A stretch of 64,000 nt of DNA from Syntrophaceae bacterium UBA2280 (GTDB lineage Bacteria; Desulfobacterota; Syntrophia; Syntrophales; Smithellaceae), in assembly GCA_002347685.1 (NCBI GenBank), contig DDWS01000066.1, positions 54,360 through 118,359 of the forward strand. Reading direction: 5' to 3'. Each line of letters starts with the position of its first letter. Positions within the stretch are counted from its first letter, which is position 1. The notes under the pieces are model-generated. The model was not told the origin of the DNA. It saw nothing but the letters and a program-made list of their open reading frames with translations, and did no database searches. A program made the translations under genes and the position numbers. This document shows positions 18,114-25,499 of this stretch, one piece after another.

Positions 18114-18968
18114 TTACACAGCCTCATGCAATTGCGAGATGGCTTTTTCTAACAAACTTTCATTAAAATAACCAGCTCTTCCCATCGGAAGCCTGACATA
18201 CCTTACCGGCATTTCGAGGATCCCTTTCACCCCCGTCTCCAACGACCGCGGTTTATCATCGGCCCAGGACAGTTCAATGATCCCCCAAAGAACGGTTCTT
18301 TTTTTGATCCTTTTCTTCTCGATGCAGTGATCGACAGGCACCACACCGGTCCTGTCGGTGTGAACATATTGACTGATTTTCGGATGTCCGGACACCATCA
18401 GCTGATGGTGCCTGTTTTTCCAAACCATGACCAGGTCATCGGCTATCCAGTAATAGCCGTTTCGCACAAATTTCAGAGCGGATGATGTTTTACCAATACC
18501 ACTGGGACCTGTGATCAGAATTCCCTTCCCCCGTGTTTCAACGGCAACGCCATGCAACCGTATGCGAAAACGAATACGCTCCTGGATTAAGGATTTCAGG
18601 CGACTGGATAAAATGTGTTCGTTCAATTCGGAACCGGCGGCGGACAGGCCCTGCTTTTCGCACAGGCTTTTGAGGGATGTCGGTAAAACGGTGGTTTGTG
18701 AAAAGATCAGAAATAAAACCCGGTTTTTGTCCAGAACTTTCAAGCAATCTTCTTGTAGCTGATTATCCATTCCGGAAAATTTTTCCAGCATCCCGGGCGT
18801 TACAATTCCTATAGACGGCTTTTTCCGGATGACTTCACGAAAGGATAATCTGCGGCAGATTCTGACATCAATTCCGGTAAAGGTTTTATTGAGACCATTC
18901 GGCATGATCATGTTGCCGATGCCCAAATCATCAAGACGACCATGGAGAAAACTCTGCAGCGACATCAT
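18114..18968 (-). CDS. hprK: HPr kinase/phosphorylase-like protein, divergent
   Basis: A 284-residue protein placed where HprK sits in deltaproteobacteria, between ptsN and rapZ. The C-terminal kinase half shows LHGVAVETRGKGILITG (His139), a P-loop GPSGIGKT (154-161) and WIADDLV (Asp177, Asp178). It departs from the family: the P-loop ends in Thr where HprK usually has Ser, and the HprK signature expected near residues 198-210 (normally LEIRGxGI) reads ISQYVHTDRTGVV, losing the Glu, Arg and Gly. It may therefore be a kinase with altered substrate or with reduced phosphorylase activity; that is inference. The N-terminal half resembles the HprK N-terminal domain only loosely. Confidence 0.8.
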   Translation of the reverse strand: MMSLQSFLHGRLDDLGIGNMIMPNGLNKTFTGIDVRICRRLSFREVIRKKPSIGIVTPGMLEKFSGMDNQLQEDCLKVLDKNRVLFLIFSQTTVLPTSLKSLCEKQGLSAAGSELNEHILSSRLKSLIQERIRFRIRLHGVAVETRGKGILITGPSGIGKTSSALKFVRNGYYWIADDLVMVWKNRHHQLMVSGHPKISQYVHTDRTGVVPVDHCIEKKRIKKRTVLWGIIELSWADDKPRSLETGVKGILEMPVRYVRLPMGRAGYFNESLLEKAISQLHEAV

Positions 18969-18980
18969 GGAATGACCTCT

Positions 18981-19451
18981 TTACGAAAGAGGATAGGATT
19001 CGTCCTGCTCAACGATCAGCTGATATAAATCGTTCGTTGATGTCGCTTCAGAAAGTTTTTTGCGGAAATTGACGGTTTTGAGCATTTTCGATATCTTGGC
19101 CAAGGCCTTGAGATGCTGTCCTGCGGAATTCTCCGGAGCCAGAAGCAGAAAAAAAATGTAGACCGGTTTACCGTCAATCGATCCGAAATCAATGCCGTTT
19201 TTGCTTCGACCGAAGGCGACGACAAGCTCCTTGATATCGGCGATTTTCCCGTGAGGAATCGCGACACCGTCCCCGATTCCCGTCGAACCGAGATTCTCTC
19301 TTTGCTGAAGGACTTCAACAGCTTTTTCGGCGTTGATCTTCACGCCGCCTTCCACCAGAATATTGACCAGTTCCGCAAGCGCACCTTTTTTTGTCTTTGC
19401 AGACAGTTGGTCACTCAAATATTCCTTTTTAAAAATTTGATCCAGCCGCAT
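18981..19451 (-). CDS. ptsN: PTS IIA-like nitrogen-regulatory protein PtsN (EIIA-Ntr)
   Basis: A 156-residue PTS EIIA type 2 (fructose/Ntr) domain. The phosphorylatable histidine lies in IGDGVAIPHGK (near residue 67), with LGSTGIG ahead and the conserved FFLLLAPENSAGQHLKALAKIS after it. EIIA-Ntr receives phosphate from the nitrogen PTS and regulates potassium transport, sigma-54 functions and other targets by protein contact. It lies directly ahead of the hprK-like gene and downstream of rpoN and hpf, a conserved arrangement. A 96-base interval separates it from hpf. Confidence 0.94.
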   Translation of the reverse strand: MRLDQIFKKEYLSDQLSAKTKKGALAELVNILVEGGVKINAEKAVEVLQQRENLGSTGIGDGVAIPHGKIADIKELVVAFGRSKNGIDFGSIDGKPVYIFFLLLAPENSAGQHLKALAKISKMLKTVNFRKKLSEATSTNDLYQLIVEQDESYPLS

Positions 19452-19547
19452 CTATATCACCGCTCAATGTCTTTCGACTTCCGCCTTGTCTTGAAGACAT
19501 AGCGATTGAAGTCTGAACATTGTTCTTTCTGTTTATTTATGCCGTTA

Positions 19548-20081
19548 TTAACTATTGGTCTCAATGAGCGAATAATTTCCGTCATCCAGGCGGTACAGAA
19601 CGCTGACATTTTCCGATGAAAGATCCCGATAAACAATAAAGCGCGCTTTGCTTTCTTCCATTTCCATAACCGCTTCATCCATCGACATGGGATTGAGAAC
19701 GACTTTGCGCGTTTCCACGATTTTACTGGTATACATATCGTCATTGACGTCCGCTTCCAGCGTTTTGACAGAATCGTGGCGAATGCTTTTCGGTTTGTGC
19801 TGTCTTATTTTTTCTTTCTGTTTTTTGAGTTGTTTTTCGATTTTATCTACGCAGCTGTCCACGGCAAGATGCATGTCCTTGGCTTCTTCCTTCGCGTTGA
19901 CGTTCCATCCGTTGGAGGTCATATTGATTTCCACAGTGTTGCGAAATTTTTCTGTCGAAAGGACGATACGGGCTTCGGCAGGCGCATCCAGATACTTTTT
20001 CAGTTTTGCGATTTTCTCTTCCGCATATTCTTTTTGCCAATTCTCGCCTTCACCGGTTCTAAATGTTACAGAAATATTCAT
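19548..20081 (-). CDS. hpf: Ribosome hibernation promoting factor, long form
   Basis: A 177-residue protein with the N-terminal HPF/YfiA domain (residues 1-100: MNISVTFRTGEGENWQKEYAEEKIAKL, RIVLSTEKFRNTVEINM) and a second C-terminal domain (about 120-175: KTLEADVNDDMYTSKIVETRKVVLNPMSMDEA, VLYRLDDGNYSLIE). The long form dimerises 70S ribosomes into 100S particles through the C-terminal domain; enterobacterial short HPF lacks it. A GGGAGG site ahead of the ATG is strong, and a separate promoter lies at 20148-20176, so it can be expressed apart from rpoN, which stops 146 bases upstream. Confidence 0.94.
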   Translation of the reverse strand: MNISVTFRTGEGENWQKEYAEEKIAKLKKYLDAPAEARIVLSTEKFRNTVEINMTSNGWNVNAKEEAKDMHLAVDSCVDKIEKQLKKQKEKIRQHKPKSIRHDSVKTLEADVNDDMYTSKIVETRKVVLNPMSMDEAVMEMEESKARFIVYRDLSSENVSVLYRLDDGNYSLIETNS

Positions 20082-20147
20082 GGTTTCCTCCCTGAGTTTA
20101 AAACTGCCTGATGGTTATTCATCTTTCCATCGGCAACAAAGTCAAGC

Positions 20148-20176
20148 CATATAATGACGTCTGTTTGAAAAGTCAA
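20148..20176 (-). promoter_or_regulatory. Probable sigma-70 promoter of hpf
   Basis: On the minus strand TTGACT (20171-20176) is followed after 16-17 bases by TTATAT/TATATG (20148-20154), upstream of hpf and downstream of the rpoN stop codon. Confidence 0.55.
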
Positions 20177-20227
20177 TCGGAATCTTCAGCCGCTTACCAT
20201 TTACATCGCCAACGCAAACGGCAAACT

Positions 20228-21700
20228 TTAAAAATATTGCTTTCTTTTCGACGATGGTAAAATACCCATCATATCCCGATACTTAGCAACCGTACGCCTG
20301 GCGATGTCAATGCCTCTGGCCTTGAGCAGATCGACTATTTCACAGTCAGAATAAGGCTTTTTCGGGTCTTCCCGACTGACGAGCTTTTTGATTTCCTCCT
20401 TGACGCTCTTTGAAGCAATATTTTCACCGGAGGTTTTCGCAATGGAACTGCCAAAAAAATACTTCATTTCAAATATCCCGCGGTGAGAGTGCATATATTT
20501 ATTGGTCACCACGCGACTGATGGTAGATTCGTGCATTTCGACATCTTCGGCGATATTTCTCAACACCAACGGCTTTAAATAGTTGATTCCTTTGTCAAAA
20601 AAGTCCCGCTGGTGTTTGACGATGCTTTCTGCGACCTTGTAAATGGTCTTTTGCCTCTGCTGGATGCTTTTAATGAGCCAGGTGGCCGATTGCACTTTAT
20701 CGCGGATGTACTTCTTTCCATTTTCCTCTTCCTGGTGATCGTGGCCACCCAACCCCGCCATGATTTCCCGGTAAAAGTTGCTGATCCGCAAACGGGGCAT
20801 ACCGTCATCATTGAGGACGATTTTATACTCATCTCCGGTTTTGACAACGTAAACGTCCGGAATAATAGACTGAACCTTTTCCATGGAATAGATGGAACCC
20901 GGCCGGGGATCCATTTTACTGATCAACAGCACAGCCGTTTCAACTTCCCCGATGGGCACTTTCAGTCTTCTGGCGATATGAAGATAATTCTTCAATTCAA
21001 GATCTTTGAGGTGCTCCCGGATGATCACATCCAAAAGCCGGTTGTGCGTGCTCAAAAGACGTGCCTGTATCAGCAGGCATTCCTGGAGATCACGCGCGGC
21101 AATCCCCGCAGGATCGAATTCCTGAACTCTTGCCAGAACCGCTTCCACGGTCTCTTCGCTGACGTGTTCCAACTGGGCGATTTCGGACAGCGTCGCACAC
21201 AGGTAACCGTTGGGATCAAGGTTTCCGACAATCTGAGCGCCGACACGCATTTCCTCTTCTGAAAAAGGCGACAGTTTCATCTGCCACATCAGATGCTCGG
21301 TCAAAGAGGGGCTTTGTGTCAGGATATTATCCAGCGTCGGGGCTTCACCATCGCGCCGGTCGTAAGTCACCCCGACCGGTCCGTAATCCTCCAGATAATT
21401 ATTCCAGTCAAAATCTTCGCGGCCGTCTCCCTCACCGGTCAGTTCGGCTGTCCGTTCGGGAACTTTACTCTCTTCTTTTTCGATGGACTGGACATCATCT
21501 TCGGCGTCGGCATGCACTTCATCGGCGCTGGCCTCGTCGGGCGACACTTCTTCCAGCAGGGGGTTTTCTTCCATTTCCTGGTTGATCGTATCCACCAGTT
21601 CCAGACGCGACAACTGGAGCAGCTTGATCGCCTGCTGCAACTGCGGCGTCATGATCAGCTGCTGGGAAAGTTTCAAGTGTTGCTTTAACTCAAACGCCAT
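20228..21700 (-). CDS. rpoN: RNA polymerase sigma-54 factor
   Basis: About 490 residues. Region I is glutamine/leucine-rich (LKLSQQLIMTPQLQQAIKLL), region II is strongly acidic (EEVSPDEASADEVHADAEDD), the core-binding domain follows, and the C-terminus carries the RpoN box ARRTVAKYRDM that contacts the -24 promoter element. Sigma-54 needs an AAA+ activator to open promoters; none is in the window. The ATG at 21700 is preferred over an in-frame TTG two codons upstream. It lies 27 bases after lptB, in the widely conserved lptB-rpoN-hpf-ptsN order. Confidence 0.97.
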   Translation of the reverse strand: MAFELKQHLKLSQQLIMTPQLQQAIKLLQLSRLELVDTINQEMEENPLLEEVSPDEASADEVHADAEDDVQSIEKEESKVPERTAELTGEGDGREDFDWNNYLEDYGPVGVTYDRRDGEAPTLDNILTQSPSLTEHLMWQMKLSPFSEEEMRVGAQIVGNLDPNGYLCATLSEIAQLEHVSEETVEAVLARVQEFDPAGIAARDLQECLLIQARLLSTHNRLLDVIIREHLKDLELKNYLHIARRLKVPIGEVETAVLLISKMDPRPGSIYSMEKVQSIIPDVYVVKTGDEYKIVLNDDGMPRLRISNFYREIMAGLGGHDHQEEENGKKYIRDKVQSATWLIKSIQQRQKTIYKVAESIVKHQRDFFDKGINYLKPLVLRNIAEDVEMHESTISRVVTNKYMHSHRGIFEMKYFFGSSIAKTSGENIASKSVKEEIKKLVSREDPKKPYSDCEIVDLLKARGIDIARRTVAKYRDMMGILPSSKRKQYF

Positions 21701-21727
21701 AATCAACCATTATCCGCCGGAATGATG

Positions 21728-22456
21728 CTACAGATTAAAATCCTCACCGAAATAAATTCTTCTGGCCAGTTCGCTTTTCGCAATCGTTTCCGGATCACCC
21801 TGTATCAGAATGGTTCCCTCGTTGACGATATAAGCCCGGTCACAGCAGGAAAGCGTTTCGCGCACATTATGATCGGAAATGATAATGCCGATCCCCTTCA
21901 TTTTCAGTTTTTCAATGATTCTCTGAATGTCCGCCACCGCCAGCGGATCAATGCCGGCAAACGGTTCATCCAGAAGAATATATTTCGGCGCGGTGACCAG
22001 CGCCCTGGTGATCTCCACCCGCCGTCTTTCGCCACCGGACAGGGAATAGGCGTAGTTTTTCGCCAAACCCGTCAGATCCAGCTCACCCAGAAGCTGTTCG
22101 AGCCTTGCTCTTCTTTCGTCAGCACTTATATCAAGTGTCTCCAGAATAGCCAATATATTTTCTTCTACCGTGAGCTTTCGAAAAACGGAAGGCTCCTGTG
22201 GCAGATAGTTCAATCCCTTTCTCGCCCTTTTGTACATCGGATCACGGCTGATATCCTCTCCGTCGAGAAATATAGCCCCGTCCTCCGGCTTGACCAGACC
22301 AACGATCATATAAAAGGTGGTTGTTTTTCCGGCTCCGTTGGGCCCTAGAAGCCCAACCACTTCACCTGGTGAAATATCCAGATCGACCCGGTTGACCACC
22401 TTTCTTCCATGGTATATTTTAACCAGCCCCCTTGCTGACAAATGACTCATGTTCAT
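21728..22456 (-). CDS. lptB: LPS export ABC transporter ATP-binding protein LptB
   Basis: About 242 residues. Walker A GPNGAGKTT, signature LSGGERRRVEITRAL, Walker B YILLDEPFAGIDP and the switch histidine in ISDHNVRETL match LptB, the ATPase that powers LPS extraction from the inner membrane with LptFG. The start is set to the ATG at 22456 (MNMSHLSARGLVKIYHGRKV), which gives the normal length; the reading frame is open 28 codons further upstream across the lptA 3' end, but that extension has no family counterpart. lptA precedes it with 25 bases between, rpoN follows. Confidence 0.96.
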   Translation of the reverse strand: MNMSHLSARGLVKIYHGRKVVNRVDLDISPGEVVGLLGPNGAGKTTTFYMIVGLVKPEDGAIFLDGEDISRDPMYKRARKGLNYLPQEPSVFRKLTVEENILAILETLDISADERRARLEQLLGELDLTGLAKNYAYSLSGGERRRVEITRALVTAPKYILLDEPFAGIDPLAVADIQRIIEKLKMKGIGIIISDHNVRETLSCCDRAYIVNEGTILIQGDPETIAKSELARRIYFGEDFNL

Positions 22457-22481
22457 CCGATCCCATGCTGAATAATTCTTT

Positions 22482-23036
22482 TCAGGGTGTTTCCTGAGGG
22501 TGAATGATCGCCCTGACTCGACCTGATTTTTCCGATTCACACTGTTCTACTTTGCCGCGGCTTTCGTCAAGGTAAATAATGACCCGGCAGCCTTTAATGA
22601 TATTTTTGCCTTCGCGTAAAACGGCATTTCCCGTCATCACGATTTGCGCATTGCTCTGAAAATAGACCGCTTCGTCGCTGCTGGCCGTCATATCCTTTTG
22701 TTCAATAACAACATTCCCCTTCGCTTCGATACGATCCAGATCTGTCGAGGTTTCCACAGCCTGAGAGGGGCTGGTTTTCCTGGCATCATCCTTTTTTTGA
22801 TAATAAAAGAACAGTTTGTCGGTTTTAAGCCGAATATCACCTTGCGTGGCAACCGCATTTCCTGAAAAGACCACCATCTTTTTTTCATTAAACGCTTCCA
22901 TCCGGTCGGAAACAATCTCAATGGGCTGATTCTTGCGAATGAAATCATTCTTTTCGATATTCAGCTGCGCATTCGCAATGGCATAAGGAAAAACCAACCC
23001 CAATAAGATAATCATCGCTGTTTTTTGCTTGTTCAT
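22482..23036 (-). CDS. lptA: LPS transport periplasmic protein LptA
   Basis: A 184-residue periplasmic protein with a signal peptide (MNKQKTAMIILLGLVFPYAIANA) and an OstA/LptA jellyroll with repeated pairs such as PIEIVSDRMEAFNEKKMVVFSGNAVATQGDIRLKTD and GNVVIEQKDMTASSDEAVYF. LptA polymerises into the bridge that carries LPS from LptC to LptD. It lies between lptC (12 bases upstream) and lptB, the standard order. The C-terminus has a short charged tail. Confidence 0.92.
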   Translation of the reverse strand: MNKQKTAMIILLGLVFPYAIANAQLNIEKNDFIRKNQPIEIVSDRMEAFNEKKMVVFSGNAVATQGDIRLKTDKLFFYYQKKDDARKTSPSQAVETSTDLDRIEAKGNVVIEQKDMTASSDEAVYFQSNAQIVMTGNAVLREGKNIIKGCRVIIYLDESRGKVEQCESEKSGRVRAIIHPQETP

Positions 23037-23048
23037 GATGTCTCTCAG

Positions 23049-23600
23049 TTAATTAATTTTCGCTCTGACCCCCGACAGCAATTTCAGCTCACCACTGGTG
23101 ATGTTCACCGTCAGGCCGACCGCCTGGATTTTCATCTGCCTGTTTTCCATCGTGATCGCATCGTCGGTGGATATCGTTTTTTCCCGATCACTGAAGCGAA
23201 GGCTCTGTGTTGAAAACCGGTCCCCCGCATCTGACATAATGCTAACGTTTCCCGTGATTTCCCCCGTCTTGGCTTCGGTTTGGATCCTTCCCCGATCACC
23301 GGTCATCTCAAACACTTTTCCTTCGGCCGTTGTTAGTTTTATGTGAACGTTGGTTAATTCCGCAAGATTCTCTTTCTTGTTATATTCTGCAGTTTCCGCT
23401 CGCACTTCCCATTTTTCCTTTTCTTTACCAACCTCCGTAAACACAAAATCCTTAATATGAAAATCCGCTTCGTCCGGCAATATCTTTAATATCGTCTCGG
23501 GTGTGATCCGGTTTTTCAGAATCATCACTGAAGCAAAAACAGCAAACACGGCGACCAAAAGGAGTCCCGCTATCATTTTTTTCTTTTTTGTCCACCTCAT
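23049..23600 (-). CDS. lptC: LPS export system protein LptC
   Basis: A 183-residue inner-membrane protein with one N-terminal membrane segment (KKMIAGLLLVAVFAVFASVMIL) and a periplasmic LptC/LptA-type beta-jellyroll: ADFHIKDFVFTEVGKEKEKWEVRAETAEYNKKENLAELTNVHIKL and the repeated GDRGRIQTEAKTGEITGNVSI pattern. LptC receives LPS from the LptBFG complex and passes it to LptA. It is the first lpt gene of the cluster; a guanidinium-type exporter gene lies upstream across a 149-base interval with a tandem repeat. Confidence 0.9.
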   Translation of the reverse strand: MRWTKKKKMIAGLLLVAVFAVFASVMILKNRITPETILKILPDEADFHIKDFVFTEVGKEKEKWEVRAETAEYNKKENLAELTNVHIKLTTAEGKVFEMTGDRGRIQTEAKTGEITGNVSIMSDAGDRFSTQSLRFSDREKTISTDDAITMENRQMKIQAVGLTVNITSGELKLLSGVRAKIN

Positions 23601-23664
23601 AGGTGTTTCCCGCTAATTCTTCCACGCAAGGCCTGAGCACTTGGTTTTGTTTATACCATTTCAG

Positions 23665-23714
23665 CACGTCCGATGTAAAGCCTAATGGACACGCCCGATG
23701 CAAAGCCGGATGAA
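23665..23714. repeat. Imperfect 25-base tandem repeat upstream of lptC
   Basis: Two adjacent 25-base units start at 23665 and 23690. Both read CACGyCCGATGyAAAGCC (y is T in the first, C in the second) followed by a looser seven-base end, giving about five mismatches in 25. It lies between gdx and lptC in the minus-strand cluster. No promoter or hairpin of note overlaps it. Confidence 0.75.
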
Positions 23715-23749
23715 CGACGCGTCCCGGCAAATACCCAGCAGAAAAGGAA

Positions 23750-24073
23750 TTATCCCGAAAATCTCAGACCAATTACCCCGATCACGATCAACCCGAAAGA
23801 AAGCACCCGCATCATGCTGAGCGCATCATGAAAAGCAATCACTCCGATGAGAAACGTTCCGACGGCACCGATGCCGGTCCAGACCGCATAGGCCGTTCCA
23901 ATGGGAATGTCCCTTTGCGCCAGCCACAGAAAAAAACCGCTCAGTCCCATGCATACCGCTGCCATAATGATAAAGGCAACTCGATGCGATGTGGTCTGGG
24001 ACAGCTTGAAGCCCAGTGGCCAACCGATCTCCAGCACACCCGCAAGCAAAAGATATAACCAGGCATTTGTCAT
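23750..24073 (-). CDS. gdx: SMR family guanidinium/quaternary ammonium exporter (Gdx/SugE-like)
   Basis: About 107 residues with four membrane helices, the small multidrug resistance fold. The helix 1 motif AGVLEIGWPLGFK carries the essential glutamate (Glu15) followed by Trp, and PIGTAYAVWTGIGAVGTFLIGV and VLSFGLIVIGVIGLRFS are characteristic of the SugE/Gdx branch, whose members export guanidinium rather than broad drugs. The ATG at 24073 gives the normal length; an in-frame GTG lies at 24100. It sits unexpectedly between kdsC and lptC. Only 48 bases separate it from kdsC, too little and without the sequence expected for a guanidine riboswitch. Confidence 0.87.
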   Translation of the reverse strand: MTNAWLYLLLAGVLEIGWPLGFKLSQTTSHRVAFIIMAAVCMGLSGFFLWLAQRDIPIGTAYAVWTGIGAVGTFLIGVIAFHDALSMMRVLSFGLIVIGVIGLRFSG

Positions 24074-24121
24074 CGTTTTTGCCCCGGACAGAAAAACCAC
24101 GTGTTTTGTTTTGTCTTAGGA

Positions 24122-24667
24122 TTATTCTGAAAAATCGTACCTTCCCTCAACTTCCGGCCAGAAGCCCTGCGCCTTAAGGAGAAGATCGCATATTTCACGC
24201 ACCGCGCCGTATCCGCCGCTATGATTCGTGACATAATCCGCCGACTTTTTGACCACATCAAGAGCGTTGGCAACAGCCACGGAAAAACCAACCCTTTTCA
24301 AAACGGGAATGTCCACAATATCATCCCCCATAAAAGCCGTCTGGTCCGCCGTCAGCCCATTTTTTTTCAGGATCCGCTCAAACACTTCTTTTTTATTGAG
24401 CGCACCCTGGTAAACTTCCATAATCTTTAAGTCGCGTGCCCGATGATCCACCACCGAGGATGTTCGGCCTGTCAGAATGGCGACTTGTATGCCGTGGCGC
24501 TGGATCATGACCAGACCGTGGCCGTCGCGGACGTCAAAGTTTTTCATCTCGCGGCCTTCACTGTCCATAATGATCCGTCCGTCTGTCATCACTCCGTCCA
24601 CGTCTAAAATCAGCATTCTGATATTTTTAAGCTTTTCTTCAATCGTCTTTCCCAATCTTCCTCCCAT
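24122..24667 (-). CDS. kdsC: 3-deoxy-D-manno-octulosonate 8-phosphate phosphatase
   Basis: A 181-residue HAD superfamily phosphatase removing phosphate from Kdo-8-P. Motif I is MLILDVDGVMTDG (near residues 18-30), motif II is ILTGRTS near 65, and the motif IV GDDIVDIPVL lies near 116, followed by the ANALDVVKKSADYVTNHSGG segment typical of KdsC tetramers. The C0 HAD type has no cap domain, consistent with the length. It follows kdsA by four bases, so the two consecutive Kdo enzymes are cotranscribed. Confidence 0.95.
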   Translation of the reverse strand: MGGRLGKTIEEKLKNIRMLILDVDGVMTDGRIIMDSEGREMKNFDVRDGHGLVMIQRHGIQVAILTGRTSSVVDHRARDLKIMEVYQGALNKKEVFERILKKNGLTADQTAFMGDDIVDIPVLKRVGFSVAVANALDVVKKSADYVTNHSGGYGAVREICDLLLKAQGFWPEVEGRYDFSE

Positions 24668-24671
24668 CCCG

Positions 24672-25499
24672 TCAGCCTTCAGCCTTTTTTACGATATCAT
24701 CAATATTTTTCATATCCCTCAACAACGCTTCGAGAGAATCCAGATACAGCGAATTGGGGCCGTCACACAGCGCCTTTTCAGGGTCAGGATGCACTTCCAT
24801 AAAAACACCGTCAACACCTGCGCCAACCGCCGCCCGGGCCAGGAAAGGAACCATCTCTCTTTGTCCGTCAGAGGCACAGCCCGCGCCACCCGGCAACTGC
24901 ACGGAATGGGTCGCATCAAAAATGACCGGGTATCCCATCGCTCTCATCGTCGGCAGGGACCGCACATCAAAAACCAGATTATTATATCCGAAGGACGCAC
25001 CGCGCTCGGTAATCAGAATGTTTTCATTGCCCGCAGATTTAACTTTAGCAATGATATTCGACACATCCCATGGCGCCAGAAACTGACCTTTTTTGACGTT
25101 GATGATTCGTGCCTTCTTTGCGATTTCAATGACAAAATCCGTCTGTCGGCACAAAAAAGCGGGCACCTGCAGGATGTCCAGAACCTCGGCCGCGTGATCG
25201 ATCTCTTCGAAGCGATGGACATCGGAAAGAACCGGCACACCCGCTTTCTGCTTGATACGCCTCAATATCTCCAGCCCTTCCTGTACGCCCGGCCCCCGGT
25301 AGGCGGAAACCGACGTCCGATTGGCTTTGTCGTAAGACGCTTTGAAAATGAATGGAATCTTCAATTTCTGCGTCAGTCTCTTGAGATACAGCGCGATTTC
25401 CAGTGCGCTGGTTTCATCCTCAAGTACACAGGGTCCGGCAATCAGGATAAAACCGTTCGCTCCCCCAATGACGAAATCATCCAATCCAATCGTTTTCAT
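24672..25499 (-). CDS. kdsA: 2-dehydro-3-deoxyphosphooctonate aldolase (Kdo-8-P synthase)
   Basis: A 275-residue enzyme condensing phosphoenolpyruvate with arabinose-5-phosphate to Kdo-8-phosphate for the LPS inner core. FILIAGPCVLEDETSALEIALYLK (near 17) and FKASYDKANRTSVSAYRGPG (near 52) bind substrates, and VFMEVHPDPEKALCDGPNSLYLD near 230 is a KdsA signature. The metal-dependent class is suggested by the Cys in AGPCVLE. Its ATG overlaps the TPR gene stop as ATGA (25496-25499), so it is translationally coupled to that gene. Confidence 0.96.
   Translation of the reverse strand: MKTIGLDDFVIGGANGFILIAGPCVLEDETSALEIALYLKRLTQKLKIPFIFKASYDKANRTSVSAYRGPGVQEGLEILRRIKQKAGVPVLSDVHRFEEIDHAAEVLDILQVPAFLCRQTDFVIEIAKKARIINVKKGQFLAPWDVSNIIAKVKSAGNENILITERGASFGYNNLVFDVRSLPTMRAMGYPVIFDATHSVQLPGGAGCASDGQREMVPFLARAAVGAGVDGVFMEVHPDPEKALCDGPNSLYLDSLEALLRDMKNIDDIVKKAEG

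Noticed and set aside
23665..23714. Short CRISPR-like repeats.
   Set aside because: Only two adjacent imperfect copies, no spacers of regular size, no cas genes in the window.
24074..24121. Possible guanidine riboswitch ahead of the gdx gene.
   Set aside because: Only 48 bases, and no paired stems with the conserved loop sequences are visible.
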